A DNA stretch of 64,000 nt from Mycolicibacterium lutetiense (GTDB lineage: Bacteria; Actinomycetota; Actinomycetes; Mycobacteriales; Mycobacteriaceae), in NCBI RefSeq assembly GCF_017876775.1, contig NZ_JAGIOP010000002.1:2232001-2296000 (forward strand), written 5' to 3'. Within the stretch, counting starts at the first letter, position 1, and each line of letters starts with the position of its first letter. The notes under the pieces are model-generated. The model made no database searches, was not told where the DNA came from, and was given only the letters and a program-made list of their open reading frames with translations. Positions 54,370 to 63,595 of this stretch are shown here, one piece after another. The position numbers were made by a program, and so were the translations under genes.

Positions 54370-55447
54370 CCGGCCCCGCGCCACCACCCGCGTGCGTCCT
54401 GGTGATGCCAGGCTCCGGATATCCCGCCTCACGCACCGCCCCCAACACCGCCTCGCCGACCGCATTCACCCGCTCCTGCGGCACCAGCGCGATGACGCAG
54501 CCACCGAACCCGCCACCGGTCATCCGCGCCCCGAGCGCGCCGGCCTTCACCGCAGTGTCAGCGATCAGATCGAGGTGAGGTGTGGTGATCTCGAAGTCGT
54601 CGCGCATTGAGGCATGCGACGCGGTCCACAGCTCACCGACCGCGGCGAAATCCGACGACGCCAGCGCGGCAACACAATCGAGCACCCGCTGGTTCTCAGT
54701 AAGCACGTGGCGTGCCCGCCGGGCATCGACCGGATCTCTCACCGCCGTGAGCGCTGCGAAGGCAGACACCTCACGCAGCGAGGCCACCCCGAGCTCGGCG
54801 GCAGCCCGCTCGCACGATGCCCGCCGGGCCGCGTACTCGCCACCGGCGTGCGCGTGCCGGGCCCCGGAGTCGATCAACAGCAGTGCCACCCCGGATGACC
54901 CGGGATCGAAACGCACTGGCCGCACGGTGATGTCGAGGAAGTCGATCAGCATGGCCTGTCCGGGTTCACCGAACAGCGACGCCAGCTGATCGAGCAGTCC
55001 TGTTGGCGCACCGACGTACTCGTTCTCCGCCTGCTGGGCAATCCGCGCCTGATCGACGCGATCGAGATCGTCGCCGTCTGCGGCAAGTAGCGCGCCGAGC
55101 ACCGCGCATTCCAATGCTGCCGACGACGAGAGCCCCGACCCGGTCTCAACCTCACTCGTGATCGCCATCGTTCCACCCGGCACCGCGATCCTGGCAGTCC
55201 GCAGCGCCCACACCACCCCGGCGACATACGCCGCCCACCCCGTCACCTCTCCCGGCACGGTGTCCAGACCGATCCGCACCGGCCCGTCGCTCAACGAACT
55301 CGAAACCTCTAGAGCACGAGATGAATCCGGATCAAAGCTGACAAAGGTCCGCTGCGGCAGAGCAATCGGCAGTGCAAAGCCCAGGTTGTAGTCGGTGTGC
55401 TCACCGATCAGATTGATCCGGCCCGGTGCGGAGTATCTGATTCGCAC
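54356..55447 (-). CDS. galK: Galactokinase
   Basis: 363 residues, GHMP kinase. The galactokinase signature [13 protein letters not shown] stands at residues 9-21, the ATP loop is [13 protein letters not shown], and [13 protein letters not shown] closes the fold. It phosphorylates galactose for the Leloir pathway. GTG 55447 overlaps the patatin stop by one base (TAGTG), so the two are cotranscribed. The rest of the gal genes are not in the window. Its end overlaps the NYN gene by 14 bases on the other strand. Confidence 0.92.
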   Translation of the reverse strand: MRIRYSAPGRINLIGEHTDYNLGFALPIALPQRTFVSFDPDSSRALEVSSSLSDGPVRIGLDTVPGEVTGWAAYVAGVVWALRTARIAVPGGTMAITSEVETGSGLSSSAALECAVLGALLAADGDDLDRVDQARIAQQAENEYVGAPTGLLDQLASLFGEPGQAMLIDFLDITVRPVRFDPGSSGVALLLIDSGARHAHAGGEYAARRASCERAAAELGVASLREVSAFAALTAVRDPVDARRARHVLTENQRVLDCVAALASSDFAAVGELWTASHASMRDDFEITTPHLDLIADTAVKAGALGARMTGGGFGGCVIALVPQERVNAVGEAVLGAVREAGYPEPGITRTHAGGGAGPATAT

Positions 55448-56481
55448 TAGTGCGGATCCACCCGGTGGGCCCGGCGGAAGCGGTCCAGATAGGCCGGCCA
55501 GTCCCAGGTGGACAGGAACTCCGTGGTCGCCGCGTAGCCCTTGTCGTACAGCGTCTCGGCCTCGTTGCGGGTGATGTCGAAGTCCAGCACCCCGACGTCG
55601 GTCGAATCCACCTGGATCGCACGCACCTTCACCCACGGCAGGCTCAGATGGGCCTGGTCGTGACCGACCAGCAAGGTGGTGAGCAGGCTTTCCAGGAAGG
55701 TCGGTTCGCCGCAGCGCAACATCCCCAACCCGGGGATGAGCTGCTCGGCCGAGGGCGCGGGCAGGTACGGCACCACGGCCGCCCCGAAGGTGGGCCAGCG
55801 CGGCTCGGCACCGTCGGGACGGTCGAACGAGTCGATCGGGAAGTTCGACAGCACCCCGCCGTCGACCAGCGTGCACGGCTCGCCCGCAGCGGTGTTCAGT
55901 GTGACCGGATTGAACAGGAACGGGATGGCCATCGAGGCCCGCACCGCATCGGCGACGAGTTGCTCGTCGGGGTCCAGGCCATAGACACGTCGGTAATCCC
56001 AGGGCAGACGAACCAATTGCTGGGTCGTCACGTCGGTCACCGTGGCCACGAACCGGTAGCGACGTTCAGGGAGCAGATGATCATCGGTGATCGCCAGGTC
56101 ACCGAAAGTCTTGACGCCCAGGTTCTTCAGCTCGCTGCGTATCCAGTCGTAGGCGAAATCCCCGCGATAGACACCGGTCTCACGCAGCAACCCCCACGCG
56201 GTCCCCAGCACCGGGATGCGTTCGATCGGCCCGCTGTCGCGGAACTTGCGGTAGGGCACGTTCAAGGCGAGCTCGCGCAGCTGCGCACTGGTCAGGTCGT
56301 TGCGTTGCTCGGCGGCCGCCACCACGGCGCCGACCAAAGAGCCGGCCGAGGTTCCGGAGATCCGCTCGATCGCGTACCCGGCGTCCTTGAGCGCGACGAT
56401 CGCTCCCACCAGGCCGATGCCCTTGACCCCGCCGCCGGAAAGCACGAGGTCGGCGCGGTGCGGGGAACGTTTCGCAGCCAT
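55447..56481 (-). CDS. Patatin-like phospholipase
   Basis: 344 residues. The oxyanion loop SGGGVKGIG, the nucleophile elbow GTSAGS and the catalytic Asp in VDGG are all present, so it is likely active on lipids. No signal peptide is seen. ATG 56481 has GGAG just upstream; further upstream reading is non-coding and overlaps the divergent DUF4352 gene. Confidence 0.85.
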   Translation of the reverse strand: MAAKRSPHRADLVLSGGGVKGIGLVGAIVALKDAGYAIERISGTSAGSLVGAVVAAAEQRNDLTSAQLRELALNVPYRKFRDSGPIERIPVLGTAWGLLRETGVYRGDFAYDWIRSELKNLGVKTFGDLAITDDHLLPERRYRFVATVTDVTTQQLVRLPWDYRRVYGLDPDEQLVADAVRASMAIPFLFNPVTLNTAAGEPCTLVDGGVLSNFPIDSFDRPDGAEPRWPTFGAAVVPYLPAPSAEQLIPGLGMLRCGEPTFLESLLTTLLVGHDQAHLSLPWVKVRAIQVDSTDVGVLDFDITRNEAETLYDKGYAATTEFLSTWDWPAYLDRFRRAHRVDPH

Positions 56482-56550
56482 ATCTCCAGCTTGGCACGCG
56501 AGTCTGACGCTCGGCTGGACATCGGGGCGCCGGTTTCCGAGTCCACGCAC

Positions 56551-56573
56551 TTGTCGGTGACTGTTTGTACGTT
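56551..56573 (+). promoter_or_regulatory. PafBC-type (RecA-NDp) promoter of the second DUF4352 gene
   Basis: TTGTCGGTG (56551-56559), 8 bases, TACGTT (56568-56573), a perfect match to tTGTCRGTG-N8-TAnnnT. The extended block continues to 56585. The start codon follows 49 bases after TACGTT. Confidence 0.82.
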
Positions 56574-56622
56574 CACCTGTTCGCCTGGCGTGGATACCAG
56601 GCACCAGACACGAAGGAACGAC

Positions 56623-57237
56623 ATGAGCATTCCCTATCCGCCCGCCCCCGGTCAGTACCCGCAGCCCGTCGCACCGGCCAAGAAGGGACGGAAGTGGCCG
56701 TGGATCTTCGGCGTCGTGATCTTTCTGATCGCGATGTCCGCGTTCGCCAACGGCGACAAGGAGGACACCAAGCCCGACACCCGTGCCGCTCTGGTCCCCA
56801 CGACCGCGGCGGCACCCGAACCCGAGTCTGCGGCGGCCACGCTGAACACCCCGGTGCGCGACGGCAAGTTCGAGTTCGTCGTCCGCACGGTCCAACCCGG
56901 CCTGGCCCAGGTCGGCGACAACCCGTACCTGCAGCAGCGGGCCCAGGGCCAGTTCGTGATCGTCACGCTCAGCGTGCAGAACATCGGTGACCGCGCCCAG
57001 GGATTCAGCCCGGACAACCAGAAGCTGTTCGACACCGACGGTCGCAGCTTCGAGACGGACGCGTCCGCGCAGATCGCCCTCGGCGACTCCGATATTCCGC
57101 TGTGGGACAACATCAACCCCGGCAACGCCGTAACCGTGAAACTGGTCTACGACATGCCCCAGGGTGCGACGCCGGCCCGCATCGAGCTGCACGACTCGAT
57201 GTTCTCCGGAGGGGTGGCCGTGAACCTGATGCCGTAG
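56623..57237 (+). CDS. DUF4352 domain protein, membrane-anchored (copy 2)
   Basis: 204 residues with the same plan as the gene at 29991: Pro-rich tail, transmembrane segment ([17 protein letters not shown]), linker and DUF4352 domain ([24 protein letters not shown]). Most of the domain is identical to copy 1; the linker has diverged. Same leader block and promoter. A hairpin follows. Confidence 0.85.
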   Translation: MSIPYPPAPGQYPQPVAPAKKGRKWPWIFGVVIFLIAMSAFANGDKEDTKPDTRAALVPTTAAAPEPESAAATLNTPVRDGKFEFVVRTVQPGLAQVGDNPYLQQRAQGQFVIVTLSVQNIGDRAQGFSPDNQKLFDTDGRSFETDASAQIALGDSDIPLWDNINPGNAVTVKLVYDMPQGATPARIELHDSMFSGGVAVNLMP

Positions 57238-57247
57238 CCCTCCGACC

Positions 57248-57279
57248 TGAGGACCGCCCCGATGCCGGGACGGTCCTCA
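57248..57279. terminator. Hairpin terminator between convergent DUF4352 copy 2 and tetR
   Basis: TGAGGACCG (57248-57256) pairs perfectly with CGGTCCTCA (57271-57279). It overlaps the stop codon of the convergent tetR gene and can stop transcription in both directions. Confidence 0.6.
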
Positions 57280-57969
57280 GCCGGGGTGTGGGCCCATGGT
57301 GGTCTCCAACCCGATGAGCAGCACGTCGAGGCCGCGGTCGAGTTCGGCTGCGCCGTCGTAGGACCCCAGCGCGGAAGCCAGTGCGCGCACCTGCGGGAAC
57401 TCCGTGATGGACAGTCGGTGCAGACCCAGCCGCAGCACATCGTCGGACTCCTCTGGCCGTTCGACGACCTCCTGTAACTCGGTGAGGATGTGGCCGTGCA
57501 GGTAGCCGAAGAGCATTCGGTAGATGTACAGGGCATCCGTCCCGCAGAATCCTGCTGCTGTCAACAGCGTCAGGACATCCTCCAGTGGCCGCAGCATCCC
57601 CGGCGGACGCTGCCCCAGAGTGGTGGCCAGCGGACGAGTTACCATCAGCGGCACGATATTTGGGTGATCCAGGGCCAACTGGCGAAACCTGTGCGCCGCC
57701 GTTCGTAGCTGGCCGGCCCAGTCTGGATCGGCGGTGTCGACGCGCAGCTGGCCGATCACCATCTCGGTGACCCCGTCGAGCAACGCGGCCTTGTTGGGCA
57801 CATGCCGGTAAAGCACGGCAGGATCGCGGCCGACCTCCTCACTGAGCCGGCGCATCGAGAGGCCATCGACGCCGTCGCGGTCCACCAGTCGCAGTGCAGC
57901 CTGCAGGATCACCGAACGGTTTATCTGACCGTCCACACCACGCCGTGCCGCGGTCGCCTGTTTAGCCAT
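57277..57969 (-). CDS. TetR-family regulator with TetR_C_1-like ligand domain
   Basis: 230 residues. The DNA-binding helices are LSMRRLSEEVGRDPAVLYRHV, close to those of TetR class regulators, and the C-terminus fits the tetracycline-repressor type. ATG 57969. No divergent partner other than the small basic protein gene 195 bases upstream. Confidence 0.8.
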   Translation of the reverse strand: MAKQATAARRGVDGQINRSVILQAALRLVDRDGVDGLSMRRLSEEVGRDPAVLYRHVPNKAALLDGVTEMVIGQLRVDTADPDWAGQLRTAAHRFRQLALDHPNIVPLMVTRPLATTLGQRPPGMLRPLEDVLTLLTAAGFCGTDALYIYRMLFGYLHGHILTELQEVVERPEESDDVLRLGLHRLSITEFPQVRALASALGSYDGAAELDRGLDVLLIGLETTMGPHPG

Positions 57970-58164
57970 CGTGACGACTCCTCCAAATGACTGGGAGCGC
58001 CAGACTACATCGCATGCCCGCAATGGGTTTCTACATCGTTGACAGCGGGAGCATCTCTCCACCGGCTGTCAACACTGTTGGCACACATCGTTGCGGGTGC
58101 AGTGGACCGCGCGTAGGGTCAAGCTATCGGGACCACACAGGCCCCCAAGTCAAAGGGGCCGACC

Positions 58165-58299
58165 ATTTCTGACAAGTCGCCACGCCAGAGTATGACCAAG
58201 AAATCAGGGAAGTCGCTCAAGGAGAAACGCGCGGCCAAGCGGGACAACGCAGGCGACCCACACTCGACCGAGGGAGTTTTACACCCGAAAAAGCGTTGA
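58165..58299 (+). CDS. Small basic protein with a probable ATT start codon
   Basis: 44 residues: ISDKSPRQSMTKKSGKSLKE at the start, then KRAAKR and a KKR end, very lysine-rich. I recall similar small actinobacterial proteins beginning MSDKSPR, so the ATT at 58165 appears to replace ATG. AAAGGGG lies six bases upstream of the ATT, at ideal distance. The downstream ATG at 58192 has no ribosome site but would give 35 residues. Function unknown. Confidence 0.6.
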   Translation: MSDKSPRQSMTKKSGKSLKEKRAAKRDNAGDPHSTEGVLHPKKR

Positions 58300-58343
58300 G
58301 ACTCCGTCAACTCGGCTCGCCGGATAAGCCAGGGGGAAGGAGG

Positions 58344-58369
58344 GGCCCGGGCGTAACCACGTCCGGGCC
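58344..58369 (+). terminator. Hairpin terminator after the small basic protein gene
   Basis: GGCCCGGGCGT (58344-58354) pairs with ACGTCCGGGCC (58359-58369), with one G-T pair, and is followed by TTTC. It lies 45 bases after the stop. Confidence 0.65.
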
Positions 58370-58427
58370 TTTCGATGCAAACACTCCCGCACGCCTGAAA
58401 CCGCCACTCGCGTAGCATCGAATTGCT

Positions 58428-59603
58428 ATGCGGATAGCCATCAGTGGAGCCGGGGTCGCCGGGGCGGCGCTCGCACACTGGCTGCACCGCACCGGCCACA
58501 GCCCGACGCTGATCGAGCGGGCGGCGGCATTCCGCACCGGCGGCTACATGATCGACTTCTGGGGCATCGGCTATCGGGTGACCCGAAAGATGGGCATCGA
58601 ATCCGCCATCCGCGACGCGGGCTATGAAGTGGGGGCGGTGCGCTCGCTGCGATCTGACGGCGCCACCCGCGCCGAACTTCGCGTCGATGTGTTCCGCCGA
58701 ATGGTCGGCGACGATCTCACCAGCCTGCCCCGCGGCGACCTGGCCGCCGCCATCTACCGCACTATCGAAGGCTCCGTGCCGACGCTGTTCGACGACAGCA
58801 TCACCGGCATCGACCAGCATTCCGACGGGGTCCGGGTGACGTTCGAGAACGCACCGGCCGGCGACTTCGACCTCGTCATCGGCGCCGACGGCCTGCACTC
58901 CAACGTGCGCCGCCTGGCGTTCGGTCCCGAGGAGCGGTTCGAGCACTACTTGGGCTGCAAGGTCGCTGCCTGTGTGGTCGACGGCTACCGCGGCGGGTCT
59001 GGTTCCGACGCCTATCTCACGTACAGCGTTCCGGGGCGCCAGATCGGGCAGTTCACCTTGCGCGGCGACCGCACCATGTTCCTGTTCGTGTTCCGCGATG
59101 AGCATGACGACCGCGGTATGACGCCAAAAGAGCAGTTACACAACCAGTTCGACGATGCCGGATGGGAATCTCGACAGGTCCTGGCCGCGGTGGACCAGGT
59201 CGAGGATCTCTTCTTCGACGTGGTCAGCCAGATCCGGATGGACCGCTGGTCCGAAGACAGGGTGTTGTTGATCGGCGATGCGGCGGGCTGCATCTCCTTG
59301 CTGGGCGGCGAGGGCACCGGGCTGGCGATCACCGAGGCATACGCCCTGGCCGGGGAACTCGCCCGCGCTGGTGACGATCACCGCCGCGCCTTCGAGAGCT
59401 ACGAGTCGCTGTTGCGGCCGTTCATCGAGGGCAAGCAGGCCGGTGCCGAACGACTGCTGGGTTTCTTCGCCACCAGGACCCGGTTCGGGTTGTGGTTCCG
59501 CGATGTCGCGATGCGCACGATGAACCTCGGACGCCCGGTGGCGGGGCTGTTCGCCGGCAGTCTGCGCGACAACCTCGACCTGCCCGATTACGGGATCGGC
59601 TAG
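58428..59603 (+). CDS. FAD-dependent monooxygenase (PHBH fold)
   Basis: 391 residues. FAD-binding GxGxxG is AISGAGVAGAALAHW at the start, the DG motif is VIGADGLHSNVR, and the second FAD box is VLLIGDAAGCIS. Family members hydroxylate aromatic or other small compounds. Its stop overlaps that of the convergent P450 gene by four bases. Confidence 0.85.
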   Translation: MRIAISGAGVAGAALAHWLHRTGHSPTLIERAAAFRTGGYMIDFWGIGYRVTRKMGIESAIRDAGYEVGAVRSLRSDGATRAELRVDVFRRMVGDDLTSLPRGDLAAAIYRTIEGSVPTLFDDSITGIDQHSDGVRVTFENAPAGDFDLVIGADGLHSNVRRLAFGPEERFEHYLGCKVAACVVDGYRGGSGSDAYLTYSVPGRQIGQFTLRGDRTMFLFVFRDEHDDRGMTPKEQLHNQFDDAGWESRQVLAAVDQVEDLFFDVVSQIRMDRWSEDRVLLIGDAAGCISLLGGEGTGLAITEAYALAGELARAGDDHRRAFESYESLLRPFIEGKQAGAERLLGFFATRTRFGLWFRDVAMRTMNLGRPVAGLFAGSLRDNLDLPDYGIG

Positions 59604-60952
59604 CGCGGGGTGGCCTCGGCCCGGCTGCGATCGTCCTCGACCGAGGGCTCGCGGACGGTCCGCACACAGATCCGCGCCCCACGATCGGGCACCAGCGTGA
59701 CGTGCTTGACCTGCTGCCGTTCGTCCGCGGCGGTCGTGGTGAAAAGATCCACCCGACACAGGATTTCGCGCAGCACCACCCGCAGCTCGACCATCGCGAA
59801 AGTCGCCCCCAGGCACCGGCGGTTGCCGCCGCCGAACGGGAACCAGGTGGTGGGCCCCAGCGTCACGCCGAGCATGCGGCCCGGGTCGAACCGGTCGGCG
59901 TCGGGATACACGTCGTCGCGTTCGTGCACCAGCCCGATGCCCGGGGCCACCATCACCCCGGCGGGCAGTCGGTAGCCGGCCACCTCCACCGGTTGTTTCA
60001 GCACCCGACCCACGTCGAACACCACCGGCCGGATCCGCAACGTTTCCTTGGCCACGGCGTCCAGGTACTCGTCGTCGCCGGTACGCGCGGCCCGCACCGC
60101 CTTGTCGAGTACCGCGGGATGACGGGTCAACCGCTCCAGCGCCCACGACAGTGCGGTCGCGGTCGTCTCATGCCCGGCGGCGAGCAGGGTCATCAGCTGA
60201 TCTCGCAGCTCACGGTCGGTCATCGTGTGCCCGTCCGCATCGGCGGAACGCACCAGCATGGCCAGCACATCGGTGCGTGTCGCCAACTCCGGGTCGGCGC
60301 GCCGATCGGCAATCTCGGCGAACAACAGCTGGTCAGCATTCTCGATGTTGCGTTGCAGGGTCCGCCACGGACGCCGCCGCTGAAGGCCCGGGCTGGCGAT
60401 GGCCAGCGTCTCCCACGGGCCGACACTGAGCAGCCGTGGCATGACCTCCCGCAACGCGGCCAGCCGGGCCGGATCCGACGCCCCGATGACGGTTCGCAGG
60501 ATCACCTCCAGGGTGATCTCAGCCATCTTCGGCGCCGCCGCGAAGGGAGTGCCCACTGGCCAGCTCGCGACGTTCGCTGCGGCGATCTCAGCCATGATCT
60601 CGGTCTGGCGGGCCACGGCGTCGCGGTGAAACGGCGGGAGCATCTGCCGGCGGCGTTCGCGGTGTTCGTCCTCGTCGATCACCAGTACCGAACTGTCGCC
60701 GAGCAGCGTACTGAGCACCGAATTCGCTTCCCCGGCATGAAAAATTGTCGGATCTCCGGCGAACACCACCTTGATGTCGGCCGGGTCCGCCAGGTACACC
60801 ATCGTGCCCATCGCCGTGATTCGCAGCGTGAATACGTCGCCGTAGCGTCGCCGGCAGGCCGATACGAACCGCGGCCAGTAACGGAGCATCAATGCGGCCT
60901 GTACGGCCCGGGGCAACGGCGGCCCCGGCGGTAGTGACGCGGTACCACCCAT
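59600..60952 (-). CDS. Cytochrome P450 (CYP138-like)
   Basis: 450 residues. The I-helix oxygen-binding motif AAGHETTATAL, the ExxR (KETLRIRPVV) and the haem loop FPFGGGNRRCLGA with Cys near residue 374 are intact. The N-terminus (LPPGPPLPRAVQAALML) fits CYP138 of mycobacteria. Substrate not established. The redox partner is not in the window. Confidence 0.85.
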   Translation of the reverse strand: MGGTASLPPGPPLPRAVQAALMLRYWPRFVSACRRRYGDVFTLRITAMGTMVYLADPADIKVVFAGDPTIFHAGEANSVLSTLLGDSSVLVIDEDEHRERRRQMLPPFHRDAVARQTEIMAEIAAANVASWPVGTPFAAAPKMAEITLEVILRTVIGASDPARLAALREVMPRLLSVGPWETLAIASPGLQRRRPWRTLQRNIENADQLLFAEIADRRADPELATRTDVLAMLVRSADADGHTMTDRELRDQLMTLLAAGHETTATALSWALERLTRHPAVLDKAVRAARTGDDEYLDAVAKETLRIRPVVFDVGRVLKQPVEVAGYRLPAGVMVAPGIGLVHERDDVYPDADRFDPGRMLGVTLGPTTWFPFGGGNRRCLGATFAMVELRVVLREILCRVDLFTTTAADERQQVKHVTLVPDRGARICVRTVREPSVEDDRSRAEATPR

Positions 60953-60984
60953 AACCCCACCATACGAGCAGTGGCGGCAAGCCG

Positions 60985-61016
60985 AAGGCCCGGACGCCGG
61001 CTTGCGTCCGGGCCTT
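60985..61016 (-). terminator. Strong hairpin terminator of the small secreted protein gene
   Basis: AAGGCCCGGACGC (60985-60997) pairs perfectly with GCGTCCGGGCCTT (61004-61016), a 13-bp stem with six bases between, 14 bases behind the stop of the - strand gene. Confidence 0.75.
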
Positions 61017-61029
61017 GCCTCCCCCAGGC

Positions 61030-61242
61030 CTACTTGGCGTGGTTGCGCTGATGGTGGTGATGGACCGAGGAGCCGGGCTGAGGCATGTTGTGCTGGTGCG
61101 GGAAGGCCTGATGCGAGCTGGACGACGGCCCGGCGCTGAGGGTGGCGGAATCGGCGTGAGCGGTGGCGGCACCCAGGGCGATCAACGCGGGAGCGGCGGC
61201 CAGGGTGAATCCTGCGGCGATGCGGCGGGCGATGGTGCTCAT
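61030..61242 (-). CDS. Small secreted histidine-rich protein
   Basis: 70 residues: a signal peptide (IAAGFTLAAAPALIALGAA, cleavage around AHA-DS) and a short mature chain of Ser, Gln and His ending VHHHHQRNHAK. The His cluster could bind metal ions. Unknown family. Start ATG 61242. Confidence 0.65.
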   Translation of the reverse strand: MSTIARRIAAGFTLAAAPALIALGAATAHADSATLSAGPSSSSHQAFPHQHNMPQPGSSVHHHHQRNHAK

Positions 61243-61436
61243 GTCGACTCCTTTGTCGGATAAGGCTTTTCGTTGCTTCCGGTGTCCGTTCCGGCGTTGA
61301 AATAAGAATGCGCCGATCCGACCTTCGGGTGTATCGACCGACCGGCCCATCGACCGGACGAATCCCATGTCCCCCGATCGGGGGAACGAGCCCGGCCAGG
61401 TTCCGGCCGGCCTACGCTGGTCATAGGAGTGTGACC

Positions 61437-62180
61437 ATGGCCAGTGGTGCGGTGAATCAAAAGGTCGCGCGGGGAAAGCTGCGCAAGACCAGCCGAGCCC
61501 CACGGGTGGTGCAAGCCGCCGCCGTCATCAAAGACACCCTGTTTGCCGACGTGTCTGAGTGGCAACGCCCGGTCGATGACAGCTACCCGTACCAGGTGCT
61601 CTCGATCCGGGTCAGCGACGGCACGTACCGCGACCACAATTTCGCGGCCAACTACTCGTGGATGCGCAGCGCCCTGGATTCCGGGCGGCTGGTATTCGGC
61701 ATCGTCTACACCTACTGCCGGCCCAATTGGCTGGCCAACGCCACCACCGTGCGCGCGATGATCGACGCCAACGGGGGCGTGCACCCGCGTATCGCCCTGA
61801 TGCTCGACGTCGAGCAGGGCGGTAACCCGCTCGGCGACGGCTCGGATTGGATCAACCTGCTCTACGGGAATCTGTCCGATTACACCGGCGACCGCGCCCG
61901 AATCATCGGCTACGGCAACGTCGGCGACCTGAACAGGATGTGGCGCACCAAACCAGGCGGGATCCGGCTCGTCGTCGCCGCGTACGGCAGCAACCCCGAC
62001 TATCCCGGCAAGGTCGCCCACCAGTACACCGACGGCAGCGGGTTCGGTTTCGGATTGCCGCAGGGCGCACCGCCGTTCGGCAACTGCGATATGAACTCCG
62101 CCGACGGCCTCGACCCGGTGCAGTTCGCTGCGGCCTGCGGTATCGCCACCCCGTCACAGGAAGGCGCCGACCTGGTCTGA
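61437..62180 (+). CDS. GH25-like (lysozyme/lysin-type) domain protein
   Basis: 247 residues. DVSEWQ at residue 38 and LMLDVEQGG near 123 match the catalytic Asp/Glu positions of GH25 muramidases, as used in mycobacteriophage lysins. It has no signal peptide. The divergent gene is the His-rich secreted protein. It may be a leftover phage lysin or an exported wall hydrolase. Start ATG 61437. Confidence 0.6.
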   Translation: MASGAVNQKVARGKLRKTSRAPRVVQAAAVIKDTLFADVSEWQRPVDDSYPYQVLSIRVSDGTYRDHNFAANYSWMRSALDSGRLVFGIVYTYCRPNWLANATTVRAMIDANGGVHPRIALMLDVEQGGNPLGDGSDWINLLYGNLSDYTGDRARIIGYGNVGDLNRMWRTKPGGIRLVVAAYGSNPDYPGKVAHQYTDGSGFGFGLPQGAPPFGNCDMNSADGLDPVQFAAACGIATPSQEGADLV

Positions 62181-62373
62181 ATGATCGGGATCCGGCATCA
62201 AAACCATTGCGCTGCAACGGATTACAATCAACATTCGGGCAACGTTGACACGGCCCCCATATCGGCGTCTACTGGGAGTACAGGGCGCGCCACCCGTTGA
62301 TCGACAGCTTCTCCCTGTTCGACCACCAACGGCACAGGGACTGCAGAAGTAACGTTCCTTTTCGGGATCCCGG

Positions 62374-63519
62374 TCAGATGGGTGGCGCCGCTCGGAACAC
62401 CGCGCGCCACCCCGCATTGGGCAGCGCGAGTTTGAAGATAGTCCGCACAGTCTGCAGGTACTGGCGGGTGAGCGACCCGCTGGTGTAGGGCAGGTTGTAC
62501 TTGTCGCACAATGCGCGCACCCGCAGGCCGATCTCCGGCAAGCGATTACTGGGCAGGTCCGGGAACAGGTGGTGCTCGATCTGGTAGCACAGGTGCCCAC
62601 TGGAAAATGCCAGCACCGGGCCGGCTTTGAAGTTGGCTGCGCCCAGCATCTGCCGCAGGTACCACTCACCGCGGCTCTCCTCTTGCAGCACTTCCGGGCC
62701 AAACCTCGCGGCGCCGTCAGGGAAATGTCCACAGACGATCACGACGTACGCCCACAGATTGCGCAGCACATTCGCGGTCAGATTCGCGACCAGGGTCCGC
62801 TTCCAGCGCCGCCCACTCAGCGCCGGCAGCACGACGTAGTCCTTGGTGAGCTGACGGCCGATCTTCGCGCGCAACTCCTGCCGCGCGGCATCTTTACCGC
62901 TGTCGGTGGTCGCCCGGTCCCGAGCGGAGTAGAAGTCGTGCAGGGCGATGCCCCATTCGAAGATGAGGGCCAACAGCACATTCCGCAGGGGCTGCACCAG
63001 ATGTTGACGTTCCCATTGCTGGTCGCGGCTCATCCGGAGGATCCCGAAGCCCAGGTCATCGTCCACGCCCAGCACGTTGCTGAACACGTGATGTCGGTAA
63101 TTGTGCGAATACCGCCACTGCGGCGACGGGCCCACCATGTCCCACTCCCAGGTGCTGGAGTGGATCTCGGGATCGTTCATCCAATCCCACTGGCCATGGC
63201 CGACGTTGTGCGCGAGTTCCATGTTCTCAACGGATTTCGCGTAAGCCAGCGTCGCCGTCCCGGCAAGCAATCCGGCCTTCGACCGGGTGCCGGCGATCAG
63301 TAACCGTGCGGCTACCTCGAGCGCCCGCTGGAACACGATGGTGCGTCGAATGTAAGCAGCATCCCGCGCACCGAGTGAATTCTCGATGTCGCTGCGGATG
63401 GTGTCGAGTTGAGCCGCGATCGCGTCGATGTCCGCGCAGCTCAACTTCGAGTATGCCGCGATATCTCTGATAGTCAGTTTCCAGGTCCGTCTGTGTAGGG
63501 CGGCATGGGTCCGGGCCAC
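62374..63519 (-). CDS. Membrane fatty-acid desaturase (DesA3-like)
   Basis: 381 residues with three histidine boxes: HNVGHGQW, HNYRHH and QIEHHLFP, and membrane segments between. Such enzymes make oleoyl-type double bonds in stearoyl-CoA in mycobacteria. Starts at GTG 63519. It is slightly shorter than DesA3; the N-terminus may begin elsewhere. An oxidoreductase partner is not seen nearby. Confidence 0.85.
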   Translation of the reverse strand: MARTHAALHRRTWKLTIRDIAAYSKLSCADIDAIAAQLDTIRSDIENSLGARDAAYIRRTIVFQRALEVAARLLIAGTRSKAGLLAGTATLAYAKSVENMELAHNVGHGQWDWMNDPEIHSSTWEWDMVGPSPQWRYSHNYRHHVFSNVLGVDDDLGFGILRMSRDQQWERQHLVQPLRNVLLALIFEWGIALHDFYSARDRATTDSGKDAARQELRAKIGRQLTKDYVVLPALSGRRWKRTLVANLTANVLRNLWAYVVIVCGHFPDGAARFGPEVLQEESRGEWYLRQMLGAANFKAGPVLAFSSGHLCYQIEHHLFPDLPSNRLPEIGLRVRALCDKYNLPYTSGSLTRQYLQTVRTIFKLALPNAGWRAVFRAAPPI

Positions 63520-63595
63520 CTGGGAGTGAGTGCCTTCAGCCTAGGTGCGGATGCGGATCTCTGCCACAGCGCGACGTCGAGCACCCCTGACCTGG

